NCBI RefSeq assembly: GCF_047717795.1
Contig: NZ_CP159808.1
Coordinates: 682,001 to 746,000 of the forward strand
Length of the DNA stretch: 64,000 bases
From: Marisalimonas sp016777705
GTDB taxonomy: Bacteria > Pseudomonadota > Alphaproteobacteria > Puniceispirillales > Marisalimonadaceae
Direction: 5' to 3'
Shown: in pieces, positions 8,466 through 15,953 of the stretch
Position numbering within the stretch: the stretch's first letter is position 1
Layout: each line of letters starts with the position of its first letter
Program-made: the position numbers and the translations under genes
The notes under the pieces: model-generated
What the model was told of the DNA's origin: nothing
Database searches by the model: none
Seen by the model: only the letters and a program-made list of their open reading frames with translations

Positions 8466-10250
8466 TTATTCTTTGTAAGATGCTCTTGTTAAGCGATCAT
8501 TTAGTGCAATGCCAAGACCTTTTTTGGGAATAGGCATAACTTGTATTATTTTAACTCCACAAGAGTCCAAATATCTAAGACCTGAATATAATAAATAACA
8601 AGCTTGAACTAAATTACCTTCAGGACTTAAGTTAAACACATTTTGATTTTTCTGCAATGATTTTGGATAGTTACCAAAAGTTAACCAACCACTATTACTA
8701 ATGTTTATTTTTTGATTTAAGTATACCTTAGCATTAGGTGAATAATGGCTATTTAATTGTCCAGGTGAGAGTATAATTTCATTATCTTTAGCGTTTAGAA
8801 CTTTCCTTTTAGTTGCATCCAAAATCATATCAGATGTAATTGAGCCATGCCTAAGAATAATTGGGTTTTCTCCTCTACAATCCACTACAGTAGATTCAAT
8901 GCCAATTTCACAAGATCCATAATCTAAAATTTTTTCTAACTTCCAACCTGGACCTTTGAAATGAGGGCCAAAGTCATCTTTAGAATGTTGAGCTGAAGTT
9001 GGGCTTACGCCGCCAGACTTGTTGGCGCTAGGAGCCAAGACTGGAACAGTAACTTTCTCTAATAAATCCAAAGCAACAGGGTGTGATGGAACTCTTATGG
9101 CAATAGAGCTTTTACCTTGAGATAATGTGTCTGACAACTTTGATATTTTTGTTTGTAACACAATAGTTAGAGGTCCAGGCCAAAACTTATTAGTTAATAC
9201 ATGTGAGTTTTCAGTAAATTGTGCGTATTTTTCGGCTTCATTTTTACTAAATGTGTGTGCAATTAGAGGGTTATTTAAAGGTCTGTCCTTGGCTAAATAA
9301 ATGCTTTTTATAGCTTTTTTATCATTTCCAATAGATCCTATTCCGTAAACAGTTTCTGTAGGGAAAACTAATAAATTTTTATTTTTTAGTACTTTAACTC
9401 CTGTTTTTAAATCATCTTCATATTTGTTTATGTCAATTTTGTTAAGACATAACAAAAGTTTAGACGGAATTCTTTGTTTTGTCTTTCCAAAGGCTAAAAA
9501 GTTTTTGTTTTTGAAATTTACTTTCCCATATTGTATTTCTAAACCAAACTCTGAAACAATATTACCACCAGCTGCTTTAAGGATACTGTGACCCGCTGCT
9601 ATATCCCATTCCATTGTAGGTGACGTTCGAGGATAGAAGTCTACCTTACCCTCTGACATATAACAGAATTTTATACTGGACCCGATATGATTGTCTGATA
9701 TTGGTTTTGCAACAGAAATCCAGTTATCTAATTCAGTAGATCTATGATTAAAGCTACTTAAAATTCTTAATTTATCATAATTGATTGAAGAACATTGAAT
9801 TTGTTTGGCATTAGAAATAGCTTGTTTATGTTCAAGTTTCCAAGCTTTTCCTTTAAAAGAATACCAAATTATTCCTGAATGAGGTTGAGATATTAAGCCA
9901 AAAATTGGTAATCGATTTTCAATCAAAGCAAAATTGATAGTAAAATTTGGTGAAGAGTTGATATATTCTTTAGTTCCATCAATAGGGTCTATAAGCCAAA
10001 ATAGCTTATTATTTTTAAAAACCTTTTGAGATTTATTTGATTCTTCTGAAATAATTTTTATGCCTGGAAAAATTTTTTGTAAACCATTGACAGCCATTTT
10101 ACTTACTTCTAAATCAGCTTTAGTTACTGGCGAATTATCTGTTTTAAAATTCACAGAGTTTTTGTTAAATGTTTTAAAATGAAACATCGCGCACTTATTA
10201 CACTCTTGTGTCAAGGCAATAACTTGCTTTAATTTATTTTCATTAAACAT
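8466..10250 (-). CDS. Fusion protein: CysQ-like 3'(2'),5'-bisphosphate nucleotidase + Sua5 threonylcarbamoyl-AMP synthase
   Basis: One uninterrupted 594-residue frame joins two enzymes. Residues 1 to about 265 are an inositol-monophosphatase-fold CysQ: SEE at 68-70, metal site DPIDGT at 88-93 and WDIAAGH at 215-221. It should dephosphorylate PAP from sulfate assimilation. Residues about 280-470 are a YrdC domain (FPTETVYGIG at 296-305, PSANKSGG at 407-414, IESTVVDCRG at 451-460). The PGQLNSHYSP linker at 496-505 and the C-terminal domain to 594 identify full-length Sua5, which makes the threonylcarbamoyl-AMP used for tRNA t6A. Both active sites look intact. The joint, near residues 262-282, shows no leftover start-like region. 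The gene overlaps the upstream glycosylase by 8 bases. Confidence 0.9.
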   Translation of the reverse strand: MFNENKLKQVIALTQECNKCAMFHFKTFNKNSVNFKTDNSPVTKADLEVSKMAVNGLQKIFPGIKIISEESNKSQKVFKNNKLFWLIDPIDGTKEYINSSPNFTINFALIENRLPIFGLISQPHSGIIWYSFKGKAWKLEHKQAISNAKQIQCSSINYDKLRILSSFNHRSTELDNWISVAKPISDNHIGSSIKFCYMSEGKVDFYPRTSPTMEWDIAAGHSILKAAGGNIVSEFGLEIQYGKVNFKNKNFLAFGKTKQRIPSKLLLCLNKIDINKYEDDLKTGVKVLKNKNLLVFPTETVYGIGSIGNDKKAIKSIYLAKDRPLNNPLIAHTFSKNEAEKYAQFTENSHVLTNKFWPGPLTIVLQTKISKLSDTLSQGKSSIAIRVPSHPVALDLLEKVTVPVLAPSANKSGGVSPTSAQHSKDDFGPHFKGPGWKLEKILDYGSCEIGIESTVVDCRGENPIILRHGSITSDMILDATKRKVLNAKDNEIILSPGQLNSHYSPNAKVYLNQKINISNSGWLTFGNYPKSLQKNQNVFNLSPEGNLVQACYLLYSGLRYLDSCGVKIIQVMPIPKKGLGIALNDRLTRASYKE

Positions 10251-10884
10251 AATAAAATGTTCTTTTCTCGACTTTTACTTTATTATATAAATGCCATAAA
10301 AATAGAGCTGCTGCACCTCTATAGGGTTTCCAGGCTTTACCAATTTTTTCCATTTCATCTTGGTTTGGTCTATTATCTAACTGTTTAATTATCTTTACAG
10401 CTTCTTGAAGTGCTAAATCAGCGGATGGCCATGCGTCAATATCTTGTAATGCAAAAATTTTATAATTATTAATTGTCCATTGACCTATTCCTTTTATTTT
10501 TATTAACAAATTTGTTAGGTCTTCACCAGGCATATACTTGAATGATCCAATATCTATATCTTTATTATTAACAAGTGAAGCTAAGTTACTTAAATAATGT
10601 GATTTCTGTGATGACAAACCATAAAGTTTTAAGTTTTCTATACTTGTTTTAGCTAAATTTTGTTCATTTAACATATTATCTTTAATTAATTTATCATATA
10701 TTTTTTTTGCAACAATTGTTGAAATTTGTTGGCCAATAATTATCTTTGCAAGACTTTGAAATCCTTCTTTAATTGCCCTGTTTTCAGGGGAACCAATTTG
10801 ATCAAATAAATTTTCAAACCGTTTATCAATTTCCATAATTTTTTTAAATGCTAAAAGCATTTCATCATTCCATTTCAAACTCAT
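10243..10884 (-). CDS. DNA-3-methyladenine glycosylase II (AlkA-type, HhH-GPD)
   Basis: The protein (213 residues) is a HhH-GPD base-excision glycosylase. FQSLAKIIIGQQIS is the first GPD helix, LLIKIKGIGQWTINNYKIF is the helix-hairpin-helix with its GIGxWT core, and the catalytic aspartate is in DAWPSADLALQEAV. WKPYRGAAALFLWHLYN closes the fold. It excises alkylated bases from DNA. Length matches the short AlkA form without the N-terminal Ada-like domain. It is the first gene of the minus-strand run alkA-cysQ/sua5-FAD dehydrogenase and shares 8 bases with the next gene. No LexA-type half-sites were noticed upstream. Confidence 0.88.
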   Translation of the reverse strand: MSLKWNDEMLLAFKKIMEIDKRFENLFDQIGSPENRAIKEGFQSLAKIIIGQQISTIVAKKIYDKLIKDNMLNEQNLAKTSIENLKLYGLSSQKSHYLSNLASLVNNKDIDIGSFKYMPGEDLTNLLIKIKGIGQWTINNYKIFALQDIDAWPSADLALQEAVKIIKQLDNRPNQDEMEKIGKAWKPYRGAAALFLWHLYNKVKVEKRTFYYV

Positions 10885-10925
10885 TTTTTTTCTGCTACCC
10901 TAATTTTAGGATATTATTGCATTTA

Positions 10926-11597
10926 ATGGCATTCGAAAAAATGAAAAAAAAAATAAATAATGAGAAATTAATGATATGGGATTTTTCATTAAGAATATTT
11001 CATTTTGGATTAATTCTTCTTGTTACGGGATCAATTTTTACAGCTAAAGCTGATCTTTTATCTATTCATGAATATTTTGGTTTATGTCTATTAGGGCTTA
11101 TTTTCTTTAGAGTTATTTGGGGATTTGTTGGCACGTATTACTCTAGATTTGAAAGTTTTAACTTTTCTCTTGAAAAGGCTTTAACTCAATTTTCAAAGGA
11201 TTACAAAAGTTCTTCAGTTAGGACACCCCTAGGTAGTTATTCAACATTAGTTTTTTTAATTGTTATATTAGTTTTGACAATCTCTGGTTTATTTTCAAGC
11301 GATGATATTTTGTATGATGGACCTCTAACGTTTTTAATGCCTAAATATATCAATTTTTGGACCTTAATACATAATATCTTTCATTACTTTCTTTATTTTT
11401 TGATAATTTTTCACCTAATAGCAATCTGCTATTATCAATTTATTAAAAAAAATTTGATTATACAAAGAATTATTTATGGTTATTCAAAAACTATAGATGT
11501 CGATTTAATTCTGATAAAAGATAAACCAGTGAAAGGAATACTATTTTTATTTATATGCGTATTCCTTCCTTTTTTAGTTTTTAAGCTAATTATGTAA
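10926..11597 (+). CDS. Cytochrome b561-type membrane protein
   Basis: This is a membrane protein with four main hydrophobic helices: FHFGLILLVTGSIFT, YFGLCLLGLIFFRVIWGFV, LVFLIVILVLTISGLF and FHYFLYFLIIFHLIAI. A C-terminal hydrophobic tail follows. Histidines in RIFHFG, SIHEYFG and LIHNIFHYF match the heme ligands expected in bacterial b561/di-heme cytochromes. The frame is open from 10848, but that start would lie inside the opposing glycosylase gene and adds a non-family leader. ATG 10926 (MAFEKMKKK) is therefore preferred, and 10941 is possible. It may carry electrons in the inner membrane; the partner is unknown. It ends 2 bases before the converging GlcG-like gene. Confidence 0.75.
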   Translation: MAFEKMKKKINNEKLMIWDFSLRIFHFGLILLVTGSIFTAKADLLSIHEYFGLCLLGLIFFRVIWGFVGTYYSRFESFNFSLEKALTQFSKDYKSSSVRTPLGSYSTLVFLIVILVLTISGLFSSDDILYDGPLTFLMPKYINFWTLIHNIFHYFLYFLIIFHLIAICYYQFIKKNLIIQRIIYGYSKTIDVDLILIKDKPVKGILFLFICVFLPFLVFKLIM

Positions 11598-11599
11598 TT

Positions 11600-12046
11600 T
11601 TATCCTACATCTGCTTTATAACCAGCGGCCCCAATACCTGCAACAGCTGCAATCTCATCATTATCTGATGTGTCTCCAGATATACCAAGTGAACCTACTA
11701 CATTATTGTTTTTATCTCTTATTAACACTCCACCAGGAACAGCTACAAGTGCTCCATCTGTTAAGGCGTTTACTGCATTTATAAAATATGCTTGCTGTTC
11801 AGCTCTGTTAAATAGGGCCCTGGAACCCATGCCCATCTGAAATGCACCATTCGCTTTTCCATGAGCTATTTGAAAACGTAAGCTACTTATTCCATCTTCC
11901 CCAGAGCAAGCCTTTATTGCACCACGATGATCCAAAAGTACTACCATGATAGGATTTATTTTTATTTCTCTTGCTTTATCAATAGCACTCTTAATGATTA
12001 AGTTTGCTTTTTCTAAAGTTATTTGTTCAATAACTAGATCAGACAT
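11600..12046 (-). CDS. GlcG/HbpS-family heme-binding-like protein
   Basis: The 148-residue protein matches the GlcG/HbpS (DUF336) family. It shows PIMVVLLDHRGAIKACSGEDG near the N-terminus, then SLRFQIAHGKANGAFQMGMGSRAL, VPGGVLIRD and VGSLGISGDTSDNDEIAAVAGI. Members bind heme or small ligands, or sit in glycolate operons; the role is often unknown. The ATG at 12046 is preferred to the one at 12052 because a GGAG lies 8 bases upstream of the former and only 2 from the latter. No signal peptide is present, so it is probably cytoplasmic. Confidence 0.83.
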   Translation of the reverse strand: MSDLVIEQITLEKANLIIKSAIDKAREIKINPIMVVLLDHRGAIKACSGEDGISSLRFQIAHGKANGAFQMGMGSRALFNRAEQQAYFINAVNALTDGALVAVPGGVLIRDKNNNVVGSLGISGDTSDNDEIAAVAGIGAAGYKADVG

Positions 12047-12172
12047 ATACATAACTCCAATTTAACTTTATTAATATTTACTAGATTTCTCTATTAACTT
12101 ATAACTAAAAATTATGATAATAAATATTTTTGTTATCGTATTTTTAATTATTTTTATTAATGGTTGTTAAAA

Positions 12173-13174
12173 ATGAAGCCCTTATCAGATTATATTGATT
12201 TTTTGAACTCAAATGAAAAACAATTTAATGATGACGACAATTTGGTTGTTGTTGCTTTTTATAAATTTTTCGAACTTGAAAATTTAAATGTGTTTCAAGT
12301 TTTATTGAAATCTATTTTTGATAAAACAAACATTAAAGGGACTATTTTGATAGCTAGTGAAGGTGTTAATGGAACAATATCAGGAAAAAAAAATGAAATA
12401 AGCAAAGTTCTTAAACAACTTTGGAAATTAGATGATTTATCCGATTTAAAACCTAAATACTCTTTTGCATCAAAAAACCCTTTCTTTCGTATGAAAATAA
12501 AAATAAAAAAAGAAATTGTAACATTAGGAGTTAATAATGTTTCTCCAACTAAATTAGTGGGTAATTATGTTAAACCAGAAGATTGGAATGAACTTATCTC
12601 AGACAATTCTGTTTTATTAATAGATACAAGAAATGATTATGAAGTTTCTATTGGTAGTTTCAAAAGGGCTCTTAATCCAGGTATTACAAATTTCAGAGAA
12701 TTTCCTGAGTGGGTATCAAAAAATCTATTAACAAAAGGTCCTTCAATAAAAAATAAAAAAGTTGCAATGTTTTGTACAGGTGGAATTAGATGTGAGAAAT
12801 CAACTTCTTATTTAAAATCTTTAGGTTTTGAAGATGTCTATCATTTAGAGGGCGGAATTCTGAAGTATTTAGAAAAAACACCAGAAAGTGAAAGTCAGTG
12901 GGATGGTAGTTGTTTTGTTTTTGACTATAGGGTTTCTGTTGAGCATAACTTAAAATTAGGTAAGTATGATATGTGTTTTGCTTGTAGAATGCCAATTAGT
13001 GAAGACGATAAAGAAAGTGAATACTTCATTCAAGGCGAAAGTTGCCATCATTGTTTCAATATTTCAAATGATAAGCAAAAAAAACGCTTTAAGGAAAGGC
13101 AGAAACAAATTGAACTTTCTAAAGTGAGGAAAATATCACATATTGGTCCAAATTTGAATGAGAAGAAAGGTTAG
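12173..13174 (+). CDS. trhO: tRNA uridine(34) hydroxylase, rhodanese family
   Basis: The protein (333 residues) has the UPF0176/TrhO architecture. An N-terminal acylphosphatase-like domain (GTILIASEGVNGTISG) is followed by a rhodanese domain with active-site CTGGIRCEKST, then a cysteine-rich tail (CFACRMPISEDD, CHHCF) that may bind zinc. TrhO makes 5-hydroxyuridine at the wobble position of tRNA. The frame can be opened with a TTG at 12164, but the ATG at 12173 begins the natural MKPLSDYIDFLN. It converges on arsC with a 4-base overlap at the stops. Confidence 0.92.
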   Translation: MKPLSDYIDFLNSNEKQFNDDDNLVVVAFYKFFELENLNVFQVLLKSIFDKTNIKGTILIASEGVNGTISGKKNEISKVLKQLWKLDDLSDLKPKYSFASKNPFFRMKIKIKKEIVTLGVNNVSPTKLVGNYVKPEDWNELISDNSVLLIDTRNDYEVSIGSFKRALNPGITNFREFPEWVSKNLLTKGPSIKNKKVAMFCTGGIRCEKSTSYLKSLGFEDVYHLEGGILKYLEKTPESESQWDGSCFVFDYRVSVEHNLKLGKYDMCFACRMPISEDDKESEYFIQGESCHHCFNISNDKQKKRFKERQKQIELSKVRKISHIGPNLNEKKG

Positions 13175-13545
13175 TCTAATATAGATAAAATTTCTTCTGG
13201 AGGTCGAGCAATTATTGTTTCTACCAACTCATTGTTTTCATATTTTGCAATTAGAGGTCTTTGCAGTAAAATTGGATTTGATATAATTATATCGACTATT
13301 TTATCCATAGATAAATTAATATTTCCTAGATCTAGGTTTTTGTAGATTATTTCATTTCTTCTCAAGATATCATTTGATGAAGTATCAATTTTATTAATTA
13401 TTTCGGTAAGATTTTTTTTGTTTAATTGAACTTCTAAATATTTAATTACTTTATAATTCTCTGCTTTTGATATTAATAATTGCAGGGCTTCTCTAGATTT
13501 TGAGCATCTTGAGTTGTGATAAATATGATATAGAACTTGTTTTAT
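13171..13545 (-). CDS. arsC: Arsenate reductase family protein (ArsC), apparent AUA start
   Basis: The frame is open from 13545 to the stop at 13171. It encodes HIYHNSRCSKSREALQLL with catalytic Cys14, then LLQRPLIAK and IIARPPEEIL, the full ArsC/Spx-fold pattern of about 124 residues. No ATG, GTG or TTG precedes the catalytic cysteine in this frame; the only standard start lies downstream at 13365. An ATA codon at 13545-13543 sits 6 bases after a strong GGAGG and overlaps the upstream gene's TAA as ATAA. The simplest reading is a translationally coupled AUA start, or an ATG mutated or misread here. It reduces arsenate or serves an uncharacterised thiol role. Family certain, start uncertain. 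Confidence 0.8.
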   Translation of the reverse strand: MKQVLYHIYHNSRCSKSREALQLLISKAENYKVIKYLEVQLNKKNLTEIINKIDTSSNDILRRNEIIYKNLDLGNINLSMDKIVDIIISNPILLQRPLIAKYENNELVETIIARPPEEILSILD

Positions 13546-14534
13546 AACAAACCTCCATTTCCCATTTCATTAATATCTTCATTACAAATATCTAAACCAC
13601 AAAAAAGTCTCCATAAAATCCAGTCTACGCCATTTTCCTTTTGTGATCGAGCGCATCCTGGCATTCCAATAAATGGAATTGTTTTATTTGAATTATGAAT
13701 TTGTCCAAGAAGCATTAGGTTTCCTGGTTCTACTGGCATACCAAGGCGAACGAGAGTTCCGTTATTAACTCTTAGAGCTTGCGGTATAATATCATTAATA
13801 TCACAAATAGCAGACACGCCAAAAACTAAGATAATATTTGCACCTTCTTCAATACTGTTTTGAATTATTTTTGATAGAGATTTAACATTATGGTCACATA
13901 TCTTATTAACAATTTTTTTTAAATTTAGACTAAGCAATCTTTTTTCAGTTACTAAAACAGTTTTCTTTAAAATTTTATCAGGTGTATTTTCATTTTTTGT
14001 TTGAATTAAATGAACATTCAAATTCTGAAATGGCAATATTTGAAGGCATTCAATTGATGCTTTTTCAATTTTTTGTAGAATATTTTTATTAATACCAAAT
14101 GGAATTGCTTTGATTGATGCAACTATTTGGTCTTTCTTTATTAGGGAGTATGGCTTTAGAGAAGCCACTCCTATTTCATCAGTTATTGAATTTATTGAAA
14201 GAAGTTGTTGAGGGTCAAATTTTAGAAGCCCGTTTATTTTTGATAAAATATTACATCTTCCTTGAGTAGCCGTTGACAACTTCAAATTAGAGTTTTTCTT
14301 ATTAATTAATTGTTTGGATATTTTATGTACTGCCAAATTTTCATCAACATCATTCTTTTCAAGTTTAGCGCAAGTTATATATTGAATTTTGTTTTCTAAA
14401 AGTAGATTTATAATTTTTTTATTTATTAGAGTTCCTTTTTTTATTTTTATCTTTAAACCATTTTCATCTAACATTAGTGAAGTAGATAAAATGCCATTTT
14501 CAGAATCTTTTGTTTTAACTTCACCAAAAAACAT
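13542..14534 (-). CDS. Molybdopterin-binding (MoCF) domain protein, lacking the usual fused MocA domain
   Basis: This 330-residue protein resembles the N-terminal part of the alphaproteobacterial molybdopterin-binding/nucleotidyltransferase fusions. GILSTSLMLDENGLKIKIKKGTLI begins the protein, then QLLSINSITDEIGVASLKPYSLIKKDQIVASIKAIPF, and a MoCF-like ligand site in ILVFGVSAICDINDIIPQAL and RLGMPVEPGNLMLLG. In those fusions a MocA-type CTP:molybdopterin cytidylyltransferase follows. Here the protein stops after ICNEDINEMGNGGLL and arsC begins. It may support cofactor maturation for a xanthine-oxidase-family enzyme. The assignment rests on motif memory, so moderate confidence. Confidence 0.65.
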   Translation of the reverse strand: MFFGEVKTKDSENGILSTSLMLDENGLKIKIKKGTLINKKIINLLLENKIQYITCAKLEKNDVDENLAVHKISKQLINKKNSNLKLSTATQGRCNILSKINGLLKFDPQQLLSINSITDEIGVASLKPYSLIKKDQIVASIKAIPFGINKNILQKIEKASIECLQILPFQNLNVHLIQTKNENTPDKILKKTVLVTEKRLLSLNLKKIVNKICDHNVKSLSKIIQNSIEEGANIILVFGVSAICDINDIIPQALRVNNGTLVRLGMPVEPGNLMLLGQIHNSNKTIPFIGMPGCARSQKENGVDWILWRLFCGLDICNEDINEMGNGGLL

Positions 14535-14624
14535 AATAAACTTTCATAACTGACTGATAAGTGAAAGAATATATCTCAATTTTTAAAAAAAGTTAATGTT
14601 TTTGAATTTGAAATGTAATAACTC

Positions 14625-14653
14625 TTGACGATTTGTTTATCAAAAGATATTAA
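14625..14653 (+). promoter_or_regulatory. Sigma-70-type promoter for tRNA-Ala (and probably rpmF)
   Basis: TTGACG at 14625-14630 and TATTAA at 14648-14653 are separated by 17 bases and end 16 bases before the tRNA. Good match to the housekeeping consensus. With only 46 bases between the tRNA and rpmF, rpmF may share this transcript. Confidence 0.6.
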
Positions 14654-14669
14654 ACAGGTGTATTTATAT

Positions 14670-14745
14670 GGGGCTGTAGCTCAATTGGGAGAGCGCCTGC
14701 TTTGCAAGCAGGAGGTCGTCGGTTCGATCCCGTCCAGCTCCACCA
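14670..14745 (+). tRNA. tRNA-Ala (anticodon TGC)
   Basis: Full cloverleaf. The acceptor stem GGGGCTG pairs with CAGCTCC (one G-T), the anticodon loop has TGC between CTGCT and AGCAG arms, the T-loop is GGTTCGATCC, and the 3' CCA is encoded. TGC reads alanine GCN codons. Confidence 0.97.
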
Positions 14746-14791
14746 TATAATTATTAGGTTTAGTGAATTAAATTTTGAATGAGAGTGTGTC

Positions 14792-14977
14792 ATGGCAGTT
14801 CCAAAGAGTAAGATAACAAGATCAAGAAGAGGAATGAGGCGTTCTCATGATGCTTTAACCTCTGATACTTACGTTGAGAGTAAAGATACCGGAGAACTTC
14901 ATAGACCTCATCATATTGATTTAAAGACAGGTATGTACAAGGGCAGGCAAGTTCTTAAAATAAAATCTAAAGTTTAA
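14792..14977 (+). CDS. rpmF: 50S ribosomal protein L32
   Basis: The 61-residue protein begins MAVPKSKITRSRRGMRRSHDAL, the conserved L32 N-terminus, and has the basic C-terminus KGRQVLKIKSKV. It lacks the cysteine zinc motif seen in some L32 proteins, having HRPHH instead, which is usual for alphaproteobacteria. It lies 46 bases after tRNA-Ala and 39 bases before hspQ. Confidence 0.96.
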   Translation: MAVPKSKITRSRRGMRRSHDALTSDTYVESKDTGELHRPHHIDLKTGMYKGRQVLKIKSKV

Positions 14978-15016
14978 ATAACACTTAGTTATAATTGAAA
15001 TATCAAGGATTTATTC

Positions 15017-15418
15017 ATGTCAACGGATAATGAAGACATTAAGCCAAAACGTAAAATTAATTTAAAACCAAGTATTCCAAATAAGATCAAAGTACATAAA
15101 GATCCCTTATTCAATATTGGCGATATAGTAAAACACCGTATTTATCCTTTTAGAGGCGTAATTGTTGATGTTGATGCGGAGTTTTCAAATACTGAGGAGT
15201 GGTATCAATCAATACCCGCTGAAATTAGACCTTCAAGAAAACAGCCTTATTATCATTTAATGGCAGAAAATACAGAAACTTTTTACACTGCTTATGTCTC
15301 ACAGCAAAATTTAGTTGGTGACAGAGAAAATGGACCTTTAGAACATCCAGATCTAGAAGAAATTTTTAATGGTATAGATGAAGGTAAATATCTTCTTAAA
15401 AAAGAAGTAAGAAATTAA
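15017..15418 (+). CDS. hspQ: Heat shock protein HspQ
   Basis: The protein (133 residues) carries the YccV/HspQ hemimethylated-DNA-binding-like fold from about residue 32. The core is FNIGDIVKHRIYPFRGVIVDVDAEF, YYHLMAENTETFYTAYVSQQNLV and the C-terminal HPDLEEIFNGIDEGKYLLK. About 30 basic N-terminal residues precede the core. HspQ binds proteins for or is degraded by Lon, and lon itself is at 58.6 kb. A ribosome site AAGGA lies upstream of the ATG. It is followed by the promoter of the Fe-S operon. Confidence 0.9.
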   Translation: MSTDNEDIKPKRKINLKPSIPNKIKVHKDPLFNIGDIVKHRIYPFRGVIVDVDAEFSNTEEWYQSIPAEIRPSRKQPYYHLMAENTETFYTAYVSQQNLVGDRENGPLEHPDLEEIFNGIDEGKYLLKKEVRN

Positions 15419-15428
15419 AATTTTTTTT

Positions 15429-15465
15429 TTGACCTTTAATTAGTACTTAATATGTACTATATAAA
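15429..15465 (+). promoter_or_regulatory. Promoter region with palindromic operator of the suf regulator
   Basis: A perfect inverted repeat, TAGTAC (15441-15446) and GTACTA (15454-15459) with a 7-base spacer, lies between a TTGACC -35-like hexamer at 15429-15434 and an AT-rich -10 region (TACTAT or TATAAA, 15455-15465). It ends 21 bases before the regulator start codon. A site placed across the promoter suits autorepression by the Rrf2 protein. The sequence is clear; the binder is inferred. Confidence 0.6.
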
Positions 15466-15480
15466 ACTTATGAGTTTACT

Positions 15481-15942
15481 ATGTTCAAATTAAATAAAAT
15501 GACTGACTATGCAGTAGTCTGTTTAGGTATGTTATCGAGAAACCCAGGATCTTCTATGTCAGCTAGAGAATTATCAGAGGCGACTGGTTTAACATTGTAT
15601 ACTGTTCAAAAACTTTTAAAACTACTTGTAGTTAAAAGTAATCTAATTACGGCACAAAGAGGTGCATGTGGAGGTTATATATTAAACAAACAATCTTCTA
15701 AGATATCTGTAATTGAAATAATTGAGGCACTTGATGGACCAATTAGTTTAACGGCCTGTGTGGAAAGTTCAGAAGATATGTGTGAAGCTAGTAATATTTG
15801 TTTTTTAGGTGGAAAGTGGAATAAGGTTAATGCAATTATTAGAAAATCACTTAATGACATATCACTAGATGATCTCCTTAATTATGATGATACTTTTCCC
15901 ATTAATAATAAAAAAGTTACTAAATTACGTGCAATTAATTAA
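15481..15942 (+). CDS. Rrf2-family transcriptional regulator of the SUF operon
   Basis: The 153-residue protein has an Rrf2 winged helix: MTDYAVVCLGMLSRN, then ARELSEATGLTLYTVQKLLKLL, then TAQRGACGGYILNK. A cysteine trio follows in TACVESSEDMCEASNICFLGGKW, the Fe-S-ligating loop used by IscR-like proteins. That position supports control by cluster occupancy. It is the first gene of the suf operon, only 11 bases before sufB, so it probably senses Fe-S status and represses its own operon. Length is normal for IscR/SufR-type proteins. Confidence 0.88.
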   Translation: MFKLNKMTDYAVVCLGMLSRNPGSSMSARELSEATGLTLYTVQKLLKLLVVKSNLITAQRGACGGYILNKQSSKISVIEIIEALDGPISLTACVESSEDMCEASNICFLGGKWNKVNAIIRKSLNDISLDDLLNYDDTFPINNKKVTKLRAIN

Positions 15943-15953
15943 AAGGAAATTAG

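Noticed and set aside
13171..13365. A truncated 64-residue ArsC fragment or pseudogene
   Set aside because: The same frame is open upstream to 13545 and encodes the full catalytic half; only a standard start codon is missing, so this is a start-codon issue rather than a broken gene.
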